A stretch of 64,000 nt of DNA from Pectobacterium aquaticum (GCF_003382565.3 NZ_CP086253.1:3906001-3970000); one strand, 5' to 3'. Positions 22,725 through 32,227 are shown, counted from the stretch's first letter. Translations and numbers: made by a program. Notes: generated by a model not told the origin, from the letters alone.

Positions 22725-24039
22725 GAGACTGTAATTTAAATTGTGTATCTGCCTGTTTTTGATATGTTCACTCCAACAACGGAGACAGGCAAACTATGGA
22801 CGAAAAGAAACTCAAAGCACTCGCTGCTGAACTGGCTAAAGGCCTTAAAACCGAAGCTGACCTGAATGCGTTTTCTCGTATGCTGACAAAGCTTACCGTC
22901 GAAACCGCACTCAATGCTGAGTTAACCGAACACCTCGGACACGAGAAAAATGCCCCAAAATCAGGCTCGAATACCCGCAACGGTTATTCCTCCAAAACGC
23001 TGTTATGCGACGATGGTGAGATTGAACTGAGCACACCCCGTGATCGTGAGAACACCTTCGAACCTCAGCTCATCAAGAAAAACCAGACGCGCATCACGCA
23101 GATGGACAGCCAGATTTTATCTCTGTATGCCAAAGGCATGACCACACGGGAAATCGTCGCCACGTTCAAGGAAATGTACGATGCTGATGTCTCACCCACA
23201 CTGATATCCAAAGTCACCGATGCGGTTAAAGAGCAGGTTACTGAGTGGCAAAACCGGTCATTGGATCCGCTCTATCCTATTGTTTATCTTGACTGTATTG
23301 TGGTAAAAGTTCGTCAGGATGGCAGTGTGATTAACAAAGCCGTGTTCCTCGCTCTGGGCATTAATACCGAAGGTCAGAAAGAGCTGCTGGGGATGTGGCT
23401 GGCAGAAAATGAAGGCGCAAAGTTCTGGCTAAGTGTGCTGACAGAGCTTAAAAACCGAGGACTTCAAGATATCCTGATTGCCTGTGTGGACGGATTAAAA
23501 GGCTTCCCTGATGCGATAAACAGCGTTTACCCTCAGACACACATCCAGCTGTGCATCATCCATATGGTGCGCAACAGCCTGAAATACGTATCATGGAAGG
23601 ACTACAAAGCCGTTACTGGTGGACTGAAAACAGTGTATCAGGCTCCGACAGAGGAAGCCGCACTGATGGCACTGGATACGTTCGCGGGTCTCTGGGACGA
23701 TAAATACCCGCAAATCAGCAAAAGCTGGCGTGCGCACTGGGAAAATCTCAACACCTTCTTCGGTTACCCGCCCGATATCCGCAAGGCCATCTACGCCACG
23801 AATGCCATTGAGTCACTGAACAGCGTGATCCGACAGGCGACAAAGAAGCGTAAAGTGTTCCCGACAGACGACGCAGTGCGGAAAGTGATTTATCTGGCGA
23901 TTAAAGATGCCTCAAAAAAATGGAGTATGCCGATCCAAAACTGGCGGCTGGCGATGAGCCGCTTTATTATCGAGTTCGGTGACCGCCTGAGCGATCACCT
24001 TTAATACGGTGGCAGTTACACAGAATTATTTACAGGCTC
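22725..24039 (+). mobile_element. IS256-family insertion sequence with 8-bp target duplication
   Basis: A complete 1315-bp element with one transposase gene. Left end GAGACTGTAATTTAAATT and right end (inverted) GAGCCTGTAAATAATTCT form imperfect terminal repeats of about 26 bp, of the IS1414/IS285 type. The 8-bp TCATCATC is duplicated directly at 22717-22724 and 24040-24047, which proves insertion by transposition and suggests it is recent. It sits in the 3' end of yrdB. Confidence 0.95.
22796..24004 (+). CDS. IS256-family (Mutator) transposase
   Basis: A full-length 402-residue DDE transposase (Transposase_mut). The catalytic residues are recognisable in PIVYLDCIVVKV (first Asp), LIACVDGLKGFPDAI (second Asp) and YATNAIESLNSVIRQATKKR (Glu, in the family signature). 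The N-terminus LAKGLKTEADLNAFSRMLTKLTVE is the usual helical DNA-binding region. The reading frame is intact, so the element may be active. Confidence 0.95.
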   Translation: MDEKKLKALAAELAKGLKTEADLNAFSRMLTKLTVETALNAELTEHLGHEKNAPKSGSNTRNGYSSKTLLCDDGEIELSTPRDRENTFEPQLIKKNQTRITQMDSQILSLYAKGMTTREIVATFKEMYDADVSPTLISKVTDAVKEQVTEWQNRSLDPLYPIVYLDCIVVKVRQDGSVINKAVFLALGINTEGQKELLGMWLAENEGAKFWLSVLTELKNRGLQDILIACVDGLKGFPDAINSVYPQTHIQLCIIHMVRNSLKYVSWKDYKAVTGGLKTVYQAPTEEAALMALDTFAGLWDDKYPQISKSWRAHWENLNTFFGYPPDIRKAIYATNAIESLNSVIRQATKKRKVFPTDDAVRKVIYLAIKDASKKWSMPIQNWRLAMSRFIIEFGDRLSDHL

Positions 24040-24275
24040 TCATCATCCCATTCTTCAGCAACGATCATTTGTTCCAGTTCATCTTCAAGATCCCATCGAT
24101 ACTCCCTGAACAGTGCCAGCCACCGTTCAGGGCTATCACCGCCATAACGTTGCTGGAGCAGCTCTGCGCTGACTAAACATTCCTGCTGAAAGCCATTCAC
24201 TAAAACGGGAAAGCGGATCGCCATTACCTTATCATCCCAACTTTCACGATCGGGGAACTGGATCGCCTGATTCAT
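24030..24275 (-). CDS. yrdB: YrdB, DUF1488 protein with IS-altered C-terminus
   Basis: A small (81-residue) protein of unknown function; MNQAIQFPDRESWDD and WLALFREYRWDLEDELEQ match E. coli YrdB. The last codons and stop come from the right end of the IS: the chain now ends DDE-SL-stop. Rejoining the flanks at the 8-bp duplication restores DDE-GYYSLS-stop, with the TGA at 22695-22697 inside the end of yrdA. The gene is thus nearly complete, shortened by four residues, and probably still functional. Its ATG overlaps the aroE stop. Confidence 0.9.
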   Translation of the reverse strand: MNQAIQFPDRESWDDKVMAIRFPVLVNGFQQECLVSAELLQQRYGGDSPERWLALFREYRWDLEDELEQMIVAEEWDDESL

Positions 24276-25099
24276 TTAGCAAGATCCTGCTTTAGTAAAG
24301 CAATCACGGGCTCCACGTCCGGCATAACACCATGCCAAAGTTTAAACGCATGTGCCGCTTGCCCCACCAGCATTCCCAAACCATCTGCATAATGGAGAGC
24401 ACCATGCTGTACGCACCATGACAAAAAGGGTGTCAGCTGCGGCAGGTAAAACATGTCATAACAGCACGTTTCCGGCGAAATAAGTTCTGTCGGTAAGTTA
24501 GGAACGCTATCGTACATACCAGAAGATGTGGCGTTGATGATCAGATCGAACGACTGCCCCTGTAAATCATCGAGAGCAACAGCGTTAATATCACCAATAT
24601 CACGGAAGATCTTAGCTAAGGCATCGGCCTTGGAAAAAGTCCTATTCGTCAGCACCACTTTACAGCCATAAGCCAGCAGGGGTTGGATAACACCCCGAGC
24701 CGCACCACCCGCACCAACCAGCAAAACACGATCCAACGGCTTCACCAGAGCCAATCGTTGCAGATCGCTGAGCAAACCGATGCCATCGGTATTATCACCA
24801 AACAGGCGGCCGTCACTCAATCTCTTCAATGTATTGACCGCCCCCGCAAGCGCGGCACACTCGCTACACTCATCGGCTTCGGCAAAGGCACGCTCTTTAA
24901 AGGGTGCTGTCACATTCGCCCCATCAGCACCATCACGAAAATACTGGCGCAGCATCTGCTCAAAATTATCCAGAGGCGCCAACACGCGCTGGTACGTCAA
25001 CGTTATCCCCGTCTGTACAGCAAATAACTCATGTATGCGAGGTGATTTACTATGCGCAATCGGGTTGCCAAAAACCGCAAAAGACGTTACTTCAGACAC
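24272..25099 (-). CDS. aroE: Shikimate dehydrogenase AroE
   Basis: NADP-dependent reduction of 3-dehydroshikimate to shikimate in aromatic amino acid synthesis. The N-terminal substrate site FAVFGNPIAHSKSPRIHELF and catalytic Lys in NVTAPFKERAF are present, as is the NADP loop VGAGGAARGV and the phosphate-binding NRTFSKA. GTG at 25099, with GGAG six bases upstream, gives 275 residues near the family length; an in-frame TTG at 25111 lies on that ribosome site. Part of yrdD-tsaC-aroE-yrdB, as in E. coli. Confidence 0.94.
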   Translation of the reverse strand: MSEVTSFAVFGNPIAHSKSPRIHELFAVQTGITLTYQRVLAPLDNFEQMLRQYFRDGADGANVTAPFKERAFAEADECSECAALAGAVNTLKRLSDGRLFGDNTDGIGLLSDLQRLALVKPLDRVLLVGAGGAARGVIQPLLAYGCKVVLTNRTFSKADALAKIFRDIGDINAVALDDLQGQSFDLIINATSSGMYDSVPNLPTELISPETCCYDMFYLPQLTPFLSWCVQHGALHYADGLGMLVGQAAHAFKLWHGVMPDVEPVIALLKQDLAK

Positions 25100-25118
25100 G
25101 TTCCTCTCCAACTTGTCG

Positions 25119-25688
25119 TTACCCCTGACGAATAAGCTCGCCTGTTAATACATCCCTGATTTCTGATGGGTTCATTCTTCCGCCAACATCCCCAACCAGC
25201 ACAGGAAAATCATCACCAAACTGTAGAGAAACTTCCTGAGCCGTGCGGCAGGGAAGTTGACCACTTAAATTAGCGCTGGTCGACACCAACGGTTTACCGT
25301 AACGCTGGCACAGTTCCTTGACTAGCGGATGGTCACTAACGCGCACCGCAAGCGAAGAAAATTGCCCCGTTAACCACTGCGGAGTCGTACGTTTTGCTGG
25401 CAATACCCAAGTAACCGGACCTGGCCATGTGGAAAACATCACGGCTTTCTGCTCATCGGATAACGCACTGTCATCAATATAAGGAGCCAGTTGGCTAAAA
25501 TCTGCCGCAATCAGGATCAACCCTTTTTGCCAAGGGCGTTGTTTTAACGCCAGCAGTCGATTAACCGCCACTTCACTATCAGGATCGCATCCCAACCCAA
25601 ATACCGCTTCAGTCGGGTACGCAATAACCTGCTCGTTATGTAACTCCCGCAAAACGGGAATCATTCGTTCATCAGACACATCACTCAT
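25119..25688 (-). CDS. tsaC: Threonylcarbamoyl-AMP synthase TsaC
   Basis: TsaC (YrdC, RimN) makes threonylcarbamoyl-AMP from threonine, bicarbonate and ATP, the first step of t6A37 modification of ANN-decoding tRNAs. It has 189 residues with the family segments IAYPTEAVFGLGCDPDS, KQRPWQKGLIL, FSTWPGPVTWV and KPLVSTSANLSG. The ATG at 25688 overlaps the yrdD stop (ATGAGTGA), implying coupled translation; a TTG three codons upstream is possible. Confidence 0.94.
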   Translation of the reverse strand: MSDVSDERMIPVLRELHNEQVIAYPTEAVFGLGCDPDSEVAVNRLLALKQRPWQKGLILIAADFSQLAPYIDDSALSDEQKAVMFSTWPGPVTWVLPAKRTTPQWLTGQFSSLAVRVSDHPLVKELCQRYGKPLVSTSANLSGQLPCRTAQEVSLQFGDDFPVLVGDVGGRMNPSEIRDVLTGELIRQG

Positions 25689-26238
25689 TCTTATCAACTT
25701 CTACCGCTATCGGTTTTCCACATAATTTACTGGCACAAAATAGCTTGATACCTTGTGCCGTTTTTTTCTCAAAAAATAAAGCGTAATGGCAATAAGGGCA
25801 TTCACCCGCTATCGGCTTATGGTTTAACGTAAAGTGGCAATCGGGATAGCGATCGCAAGAATGAAACACCTTGCCGTAGCGAGATTTACGCTGTAACAGC
25901 GTGCCTTCATTACACTGTGGACATCGAATCGCCGTATCATCAGGGCGATCGATAGTCTCGGTATGATGGCATTCAGGGTAATTGCCACAGCCGATAAACA
26001 TCCCATAACGACCTTGCCGTAAGACCAAGATCGACTGACAAAGCGGACATTGCTGCCCATCTAACACTTTGACGATATGTCCATCAGCCTGTGCTTTCAG
26101 CGGGCGAATGAACTCACATTCTGGATACGCAGAACAGCCAAGAAATGGGCCGTGCCGACCCGAACGGATAACCAGCACTGACCCACAGTCTGGACACATT
26201 TCCTGTTTTTTTTCAGCAAACAGTGCAGGCTTAGCCAT
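25681..26238 (-). CDS. yrdD: YrdD, topoisomerase-type zinc-finger protein
   Basis: A 185-residue protein made of repeated C4 zinc ribbons like those at the C-terminus of topoisomerase I (zf-C4_Topoisom): CPDCGS...GCSAYPEC, CPLCQS...GCGNYPEC, CPQCNEG...SCDRYPDC and CPYCHYAL...CASKLCGK. Single-stranded DNA binding is likely from the family, but no process is established. It precedes tsaC with overlap and follows smg after 20 bases. Confidence 0.9.
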   Translation of the reverse strand: MAKPALFAEKKQEMCPDCGSVLVIRSGRHGPFLGCSAYPECEFIRPLKAQADGHIVKVLDGQQCPLCQSILVLRQGRYGMFIGCGNYPECHHTETIDRPDDTAIRCPQCNEGTLLQRKSRYGKVFHSCDRYPDCHFTLNHKPIAGECPYCHYALFFEKKTAQGIKLFCASKLCGKPIAVEVDKNE

Positions 26239-26258
26239 TCGAACTATTATTCCTCTGG

Positions 26259-26732
26259 CTATTGCACATAACCGTCATTGACCTCAAAGAGTAATTCTTC
26301 CATTTGCTGATAAGCATTCTCACAACCAGGTACATTGAAAAGCACCATGAGAATGACCCACTTCAGATCTTCCAGATCAAATTCCTGCGTTTCCAACGCC
26401 ATGATGCGTTCAATAATCATTTCCCGCGTTTCAAGGTTCAGAACCTGAATTTGCTCAAGGAACAATAAAAAGCCACGACATTCTGCATCAAGACGCAGCG
26501 CCTCATCCTGCGTATAGATCCGCATAGCCAGAGGATCGTTCGCTAAATAAAGCGGCGCGGTCTGCCCTTCCTGAATATCGGCCAGTTTTTCCAGCCAACT
26601 CAACGCGCTATAGATATCGTTACGATGGAATCCAGCGCGAGTGAGGTCATCAGTTAACGTATCCTGATCGACACCCATTTCAGTTTCATTGTGGATGTAG
26701 CTCTCAAACAAGTACATGAGTACGTCGAACAT
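26259..26732 (-). CDS. smg: Smg, DUF494 protein
   Basis: A 157-residue protein with the same length and near-identical segments to E. coli Smg (MFDVLMYLFESYIH, GFLLFLEQIQVLNLETREM, VPGCENAYQQMEELLFEV). Function is unknown. Its start overlaps the end of dprA by 29 bases; this dprA-smg pair is conserved in gammaproteobacteria. Confidence 0.92.
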   Translation of the reverse strand: MFDVLMYLFESYIHNETEMGVDQDTLTDDLTRAGFHRNDIYSALSWLEKLADIQEGQTAPLYLANDPLAMRIYTQDEALRLDAECRGFLLFLEQIQVLNLETREMIIERIMALETQEFDLEDLKWVILMVLFNVPGCENAYQQMEELLFEVNDGYVQ

Positions 26733-27825
26733 GGCCTGCCCTCCTTAATCGGACATAGCCGCCGGGTACTGCTGCGATCCATCCTGCTAACTCCAGCTCC
26801 AATAGCTTAGTGACTATCTCTGGCACAGGTTGGCCGGCACGTTCAGCGACAACGTCAACAGGTGTAACCTCATCTCCTACGTTAGCCAACACGTCGGCAA
26901 ATGGCAATTCGCCATCCTCTTCTTCGTTAGAAATAGTTTGCCCGCTTTGCATCGGCAACCACTGCAATTCACTCACCAACTGTTCAAGAATATCTTTCGG
27001 ATGTGTAACTAGGCTTGCCCCTTGCTGGATTAACCAGTGTGTCCCCTCAGTCATCGGGTTACCAAGCGGCCCCGGCAAAGCAAAAACCTCCCGCCCTTGC
27101 TCCAAAGCATAACGTGCGGTGACCAACGACCCACTGCGGATAGACGCTTCAATGACCAGAACCCCCAGCCCTAGCCCACTGATAATACGGTTTCTTCTGG
27201 GAAAGTTGGTTGGGAAAGGCGGCATCGCGAGAGGAAATTCGGAAACCAGCGCGCCACCACCGCCACAAATACGTTCGGCAAGCTTAGCGTGCCGCTTGGG
27301 ATAAATATTCTCCAGTCCGCTTCCCAGCACGGCAATGGTTCTGCCTCCGGCATCCAAAGCGGCCCGATGGGCAATACCATCAATGCCAATCGCTAGCCCA
27401 CTTGTCACTGTGAGTTCATTCGCAGCAAGCTCCTGGGCGAAAAAGCATCCCCAACGCTCACCGTAAGCACTGCTCCCTCGGCTACCAATAATTGATATTT
27501 GTGGTGATGCCAGCAACTGAGGAGAACCAGAGACAAAAAGCAACAACGGAAAATCACGAATATTGCTCAACAGAAAGGGATACAGGGCATCTTCGCACGT
27601 CACGATATGATTATTGGGATGAGACAACCAGTTGAGAGTTTCTTCTATGATCTTACGATCATAGGAACAGAATTGGGCAATTTGAGCATCAGACAGACCT
27701 AACGCCCCCAAAGTCTCATTATCGAACGTATTTAAATCAATAAGCTTTCTGACAATCGCCTGAGCACGCCTGGCCCCTAGGTGCCGTACGCCCGTCATAC
27801 GTAGCCATATTTCCGTTGATAGCAT
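26704..27825 (-). CDS. dprA: DNA-processing protein DprA (Smf)
   Basis: DprA loads RecA on incoming single-stranded DNA in naturally competent bacteria; the role in enterics is less clear. The 373 residues include an N-terminal helical (SAM-like) region, the Rossmann-like core with ISIIGSRGSSAYGER, SGLAIGIDGIAHRAALDAGG, TIAVLGSGLENIYPKRH and FPRRNRIISGL, and a C-terminal winged-helix (DprA_WH) ending about GWIAAVPGGYVRLRR. It is intact. It is divergent from def with 128 bases between. Confidence 0.94.
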   Translation of the reverse strand: MLSTEIWLRMTGVRHLGARRAQAIVRKLIDLNTFDNETLGALGLSDAQIAQFCSYDRKIIEETLNWLSHPNNHIVTCEDALYPFLLSNIRDFPLLLFVSGSPQLLASPQISIIGSRGSSAYGERWGCFFAQELAANELTVTSGLAIGIDGIAHRAALDAGGRTIAVLGSGLENIYPKRHAKLAERICGGGGALVSEFPLAMPPFPTNFPRRNRIISGLGLGVLVIEASIRSGSLVTARYALEQGREVFALPGPLGNPMTEGTHWLIQQGASLVTHPKDILEQLVSELQWLPMQSGQTISNEEEDGELPFADVLANVGDEVTPVDVVAERAGQPVPEIVTKLLELELAGWIAAVPGGYVRLRRAGHVRRTHVLV

Positions 27826-27953
27826 CGGCGCCCCCTACTCAGCTCTGTTCAGATAAGTGCTGCAATTCAGTGCTGATGCTGTCAATCGGGGCAGGAAATG
27901 TCTAGAATGAGCGTTAAGACTCTCTCACTATTCAGATACAGATCTAAACATAT

Positions 27954-28466
27954 ATGTCAGTTTTGCAGGTATTACATTTTCCAGACGATCGGCTCCGCAT
28001 CACTGCGCAGCCCGTAAAAGAAGTCAATGCAGATATTCAACGTATCGTGGATGATATGTTCGATACCATGTACGAAGAAGAAGGTATTGGCCTGGCAGCG
28101 ACACAAGTCAATATTCATCAACGTATTATTGTTATTGACGTCTCTGAAGAACGAGACCAACGACTGGTGCTGATCAATCCCGAGTTGATTGAAAAGAGCG
28201 GCGATACTGGCATCGAAGAGGGTTGTCTGTCGATCCCTGAAACGCGTGCGCTGGTTCCTCGTGCAGAGCATGTGAAAGTGCGCGCATTGGATCGTGAAGG
28301 TAAGGCGTTCGAACTTGAAGCAAGCGAGTTACTCGCCATTTGTATTCAGCACGAAATGGACCATCTGGTTGGGAAACTGTTTATCGATTACCTTTCCCCG
28401 CTTAAACGCCAGCGCATTCGTCAAAAACTGGAAAAACTGGCTAAGCAGAATAGTCGAGCCCGATAA
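27954..28466 (+). CDS. def: Peptide deformylase Def
   Basis: A metalloenzyme that removes the formyl group from nascent N-termini. All three motifs are present in its 170 residues: GIGLAATQ (about 45-52), EGCLSIP (about 89-95) with the Cys metal ligand, and QHEMDH (about 132-137) with the HExxH ligands. It is followed by fmt after 23 bases, so addition and removal of the formyl group are encoded together. Confidence 0.97.
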   Translation: MSVLQVLHFPDDRLRITAQPVKEVNADIQRIVDDMFDTMYEEEGIGLAATQVNIHQRIIVIDVSEERDQRLVLINPELIEKSGDTGIEEGCLSIPETRALVPRAEHVKVRALDREGKAFELEASELLAICIQHEMDHLVGKLFIDYLSPLKRQRIRQKLEKLAKQNSRAR

Positions 28467-28489
28467 TTTTCATCCTGACAGGAAGCACC

Positions 28490-29437
28490 GTGTCTGATTC
28501 TTTACGCATAATCTTTGCCGGAACCCCTGACTTTGCCGCGCGTCACCTCGACGCGCTTTTATCATCGGGCCATGAAGTCGTTGGCGTTTTCACCCAGCCC
28601 GATCGTCCAGCAGGCAGGGGCAACAAGCTCACTCCCAGTCCAGTAAAAGTACTGGCAGAGCAGTATAGCCTCCCCGTTTTCCAGCCTAAATCTCTGCGGC
28701 CGGAAGAAAATCAAGCGATGGTTCAGGCGTTAAATGCCGATGTTATGGTCGTTGTCGCCTACGGCTTAATTCTGCCGCAGCCCGTATTATCCATGCCTCG
28801 TCTTGGCTGCATTAATGTCCACGGATCTCTGTTGCCTCTCTGGCGTGGTGCAGCACCCATTCAGCGCGCATTGTGGGCTGGAGATAGTGAAACCGGTGTG
28901 ACGATCATGCAAATGGATGTTGGGCTCGATACTGGCGCAATGCTGCACAAAATTTCGTGCCCTATTCTGCAGCAAGATACCAGCGCAACGTTGTACGATA
29001 AACTTGCTGAGCTGGGCCCACGTGGCTTATTGGAAACGCTGGAACAGCTTGCTGATGGCAGCGCTGTCGCTGAAGTACAAAATGACGCCCTTGCCACCTA
29101 TGCAGAAAAGCTCAGCAAAGAAGAAGCACGCCTAAACTGGCAGTTATCTGCTGAGCAGCTTGAGCGCTGTATTCGTGCTTTTAATCCTTGGCCAGTCGGC
29201 TATTTCATCGTCGATGAACAGCCAGTGAAAGTCTGGAAAGCTGAGGTCATCGCCAAAGCACATGGCTCACAGCCTGGTACAATCATACAGGCAGACAAGC
29301 AGGGCATTCAGGTAGCAACAGCCGATGGCATCTTGAATATTCAGGAATTGCAGCCCGCAGGCAAAAAAGTCATGGGCACGCAGGATCTGCTTAACTCACG
29401 TCGTGAGTGGTTCGTTCCCGGTAATACACTGGACTAA
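28490..29437 (+). CDS. fmt: Methionyl-tRNA formyltransferase Fmt
   Basis: Formylates initiator Met-tRNA using 10-formyl-tetrahydrofolate. It has 315 residues; the catalytic N-terminal Rossmann domain includes INVHGSLLPLWRGAAPIQRAL, with the family SLLP loop, and a C-terminal tRNA-binding OB-like domain. The start is GTG at 28490, with AGGA seven bases upstream. Downstream, a hairpin at 29448-29468 lies in the gap before rsmB. Confidence 0.97.
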   Translation: MSDSLRIIFAGTPDFAARHLDALLSSGHEVVGVFTQPDRPAGRGNKLTPSPVKVLAEQYSLPVFQPKSLRPEENQAMVQALNADVMVVVAYGLILPQPVLSMPRLGCINVHGSLLPLWRGAAPIQRALWAGDSETGVTIMQMDVGLDTGAMLHKISCPILQQDTSATLYDKLAELGPRGLLETLEQLADGSAVAEVQNDALATYAEKLSKEEARLNWQLSAEQLERCIRAFNPWPVGYFIVDEQPVKVWKAEVIAKAHGSQPGTIIQADKQGIQVATADGILNIQELQPAGKKVMGTQDLLNSRREWFVPGNTLD

Positions 29438-29447
29438 TCTATTTTTC

Positions 29448-29468
29448 ATACCGGCACCATGCCGGTAT
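29448..29468 (+). other. Hairpin in the fmt-rsmB gap
   Basis: A perfect 8-bp stem ATACCGGC/GCCGGTAT with a 5-base loop, followed by TATCCTCTCTCTTTTAC. The T-run is broken, so it may be an RNA-processing or attenuating hairpin rather than a full terminator; rsmB probably remains in the operon. Confidence 0.5.
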
Positions 29469-29504
29469 ATCCTCTCTCTTTTACGTATACGTCATCGCTA
29501 ACAC

Positions 29505-30794
29505 ATGAAAAGCTCATACAATCTACGCAGTATTGCCGCAAAAGTGGTGGGACAGGTTCTGGATCAGGGGCAATCACTCAGTGCCTTATTACCTGTTCAT
29601 CAGCGTGAAGTCTCCGATAAAGATCGCGCACTTTTGCAAGAGCTTTGCTTCGGCGTATTACGCGTTTTACCGCAGTTGGAATGGTGTATCCAACAACTGA
29701 TGGCTAAACCTCTGACAGGTAAACAACGCACGCTGCACTACCTCATCATGGTCGGCATCTATCAACTGCAATATACGCGGATCCCGCCACATGCAGCGCT
29801 GGCTGAAACAGTAGAAGGTGCTGTGGCGTTAAAAAAACCGCAACTCAAGGGGCTGATTAATGGCGTATTACGCCAATTCCAGCGTCAGCAGGAAGAACTG
29901 ATCCAACGTGAGGCAACTCACTCATCTCACTACCTGCACCCGAGCTGGCTGCTGGCGCGCATTGAGCGAGCCTATCCAAATCATTGGCAAAACATCGTTG
30001 AGGCGAATAATCAACGCCCTCCGATGTGGCTACGAGTGAATCGGTTACACCATACACGTGAAGCATATTTAAACTTGTTAGTACAAGAGGGAATCGAGGC
30101 ATTTCCTCATGCTGAATACAGCGATGCAATACGACTTGCCTCTCCCTGTGCAGTCGATCAATTGCCAGGATTTTCGCAAGGGTGGGCTACGGTACAAGAT
30201 GCATCGGCTCAAGGCTGCGTCTATTGGCTCGATCCACAAGATGGTGAACAGATCCTCGATCTCTGCGCTGCACCCGGTGGAAAAACAACACACATTTTAG
30301 AAGCTGCACCAAAGTCTCATGTACTCGCTGTCGATGTAGATGAAACACGTTTAGGTCGGGTAAAAGAAAATTTACTACGGCTACAAATGCATGCCGAAGT
30401 AAAACAAGGCGATGGACGTTACCCCGACTCATGGTGCGAAGGGCGTATATTTGATCGCATTCTGCTGGATGCCCCTTGCTCAGCCACAGGCGTGATTCGC
30501 CGCCATCCTGATATTAAGTGGTTGCGCCGAGACAGAGACATCGAAGAATTAGTCGCATTGCAAAAAGAAATTCTTGATGCCATCTGGCCACATCTCAAAA
30601 CTGGCGGCACAATGGTTTATGCAACCTGTTCTATCCTTCCACAAGAAAATACCCTACAACTCATTGATTTCCTTTCTCGTCATGCTGATGCAATGCTTGT
30701 CGGTACAGGAACAAGTGAGATGCCAGGTATGCAGATGCTTCCCCATGCCGATGGTGGTGATGGTTTCTTTTATGCGAAGCTGGTAAAAAATTAA
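29505..30794 (+). CDS. rsmB: 16S rRNA m5C967 methyltransferase RsmB
   Basis: S-adenosylmethionine-dependent methylation of C967 in 16S rRNA. The 429 residues comprise an N-terminal NusB-like RNA-binding domain, then the RsmB/Nop2 methyltransferase domain: LDLCAAPGGKTTHILE (SAM loop), LLDAPCSATGVIRRHPD with the general-acid Cys, and YATCSILPQEN with the catalytic Cys. It is in the usual def-fmt-rsmB-trkA order. Confidence 0.96.
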   Translation: MKSSYNLRSIAAKVVGQVLDQGQSLSALLPVHQREVSDKDRALLQELCFGVLRVLPQLEWCIQQLMAKPLTGKQRTLHYLIMVGIYQLQYTRIPPHAALAETVEGAVALKKPQLKGLINGVLRQFQRQQEELIQREATHSSHYLHPSWLLARIERAYPNHWQNIVEANNQRPPMWLRVNRLHHTREAYLNLLVQEGIEAFPHAEYSDAIRLASPCAVDQLPGFSQGWATVQDASAQGCVYWLDPQDGEQILDLCAAPGGKTTHILEAAPKSHVLAVDVDETRLGRVKENLLRLQMHAEVKQGDGRYPDSWCEGRIFDRILLDAPCSATGVIRRHPDIKWLRRDRDIEELVALQKEILDAIWPHLKTGGTMVYATCSILPQENTLQLIDFLSRHADAMLVGTGTSEMPGMQMLPHADGGDGFFYAKLVKN

Positions 30795-30850
30795 TATTGA
30801 ACCCAGTATTGTCTGCAACAAACAGCAATTAATAAATGGCATGGCTTATT

Positions 30851-32227
30851 ATGAAAATTATCATTCTTGGCGCAGGTCAGGTCGGCGGAACACTGGCAGA
30901 AAACCTTGCTGGCGAAAACAATGACATCACTGTCGTTGATACTGATGCAAATCGGTTACGCCAGCTTCAAGATAAATTTGATCTACGTGTCGTTACGGGC
31001 TATGCCTCTCACCCACGAGTGCTGCGTGAGGCGGGAGCGGAAGATGCCGATATGCTGGTTGCTGTTACCAATTCAGATGAAACGAATATGGTAGCCTGCC
31101 AGATCGCGTACTCGCTTTTCAAAACACCAAACCGGATTGCGCGCATTCGTGCAGCTGAATACATACGTGAATCAGAACAGCTGTTTTTACCAGAAGCGGT
31201 TCCCATCGATCACCTGATCTCCCCGGAACAGTTGGTAATCGATAACATTTACAAACTGATCGAATATCCTGGAGCACTTCAGGTCGTCAACTTTGCTGAA
31301 GGCAAAGTGAGTCTTGCTGCAGTTAACGCTTACTATGGTGGCCCACTGGTTGGTAATGCCCTCACCTCTCTGCGTGAACACATTCCTCACGTAGATACCC
31401 GCGTTGCGGCTATTTTTCGTCACGATCGCCCAATTCGCCCACAGGGTTCCACCATCATCGAAGCTGGAGATGAGGTGTTTTTTGTCGCCGCTTCACAGCA
31501 TATTCGTGCGGTAATGAGCGAGCTGCAGCGCCTTGAAAAGCCGTATAAAAGGATCATGATCGTTGGTGGTGGGAACGTCGGTGCAGGATTAGCGCAGCGG
31601 TTAGAAAAGGACTACAGCATCAAGTTGATAGAAAGAAATGCAGACAGAGCTGTGGAACTGGCTGAGCTTCTGCAAAATACGGTCGTATTCCATGGCGATG
31701 CTTCAGATCAAGAACTCCTTGCCGAAGAGCATATTGAGCAGATCGATGTATTCATCGCTATTACCAACGATGACGAAGCGAATATTATGTCAGCTATGCT
31801 GGCTAAACGCATGGGCGCGAAAAAAGTCATGGTACTGATCCAACGTCGGGCTTATGTCGATCTGGTTCAGGGTAGCGTCATCGATGTCGCAATATCCCCA
31901 CAACAGGCAACAATTTCTGCGCTGCTCAGCCACGTCCGCAAGGCGGATATCGTCAGCGTATCTTCTTTACGTCGTGGCGTAGCCGAAGCAATCGAGGCAA
32001 TCGCCCACGGAGATGAGGGCACATCGAAAGTTGTCGGCAGAATGATCGAAGATATTAAACTTCCACCCGGTACCACTATAGGCGCAATTGTGCGCGGTGA
32101 CGACGTCATCATTGCCAATACAAATAGCAAAATTGAACAAGGTGATCATGTCATCATGTTCTTGGCTGACAAGAAATTTGTGCCTGATGTTGAACGTCTA
32201 TTTCAACCAAGTCCCTTCTTTTTGTAA
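30851..32227 (+). CDS. trkA: Trk system potassium uptake regulatory subunit TrkA
   Basis: Cytoplasmic peripheral subunit that binds NAD(H)/ATP and gates TrkH (encoded at 2455-3906). The ATG at 30851 gives MKIIILGAGQVGG and 458 residues, as in E. coli; an in-frame ATG five codons upstream is less likely. It is a tandem duplication: two RCK-N Rossmann domains (GAGQVGGTLA at the start, VGGGNVGAGLA near residue 237), each followed by an RCK-C domain. Confidence 0.96.
   Translation: MKIIILGAGQVGGTLAENLAGENNDITVVDTDANRLRQLQDKFDLRVVTGYASHPRVLREAGAEDADMLVAVTNSDETNMVACQIAYSLFKTPNRIARIRAAEYIRESEQLFLPEAVPIDHLISPEQLVIDNIYKLIEYPGALQVVNFAEGKVSLAAVNAYYGGPLVGNALTSLREHIPHVDTRVAAIFRHDRPIRPQGSTIIEAGDEVFFVAASQHIRAVMSELQRLEKPYKRIMIVGGGNVGAGLAQRLEKDYSIKLIERNADRAVELAELLQNTVVFHGDASDQELLAEEHIEQIDVFIAITNDDEANIMSAMLAKRMGAKKVMVLIQRRAYVDLVQGSVIDVAISPQQATISALLSHVRKADIVSVSSLRRGVAEAIEAIAHGDEGTSKVVGRMIEDIKLPPGTTIGAIVRGDDVIIANTNSKIEQGDHVIMFLADKKFVPDVERLFQPSPFFL

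Noticed and set aside
24683..25148. Plus-strand frames opposite aroE
   Set aside because: Shadow frames of aroE; no promoter or family match.
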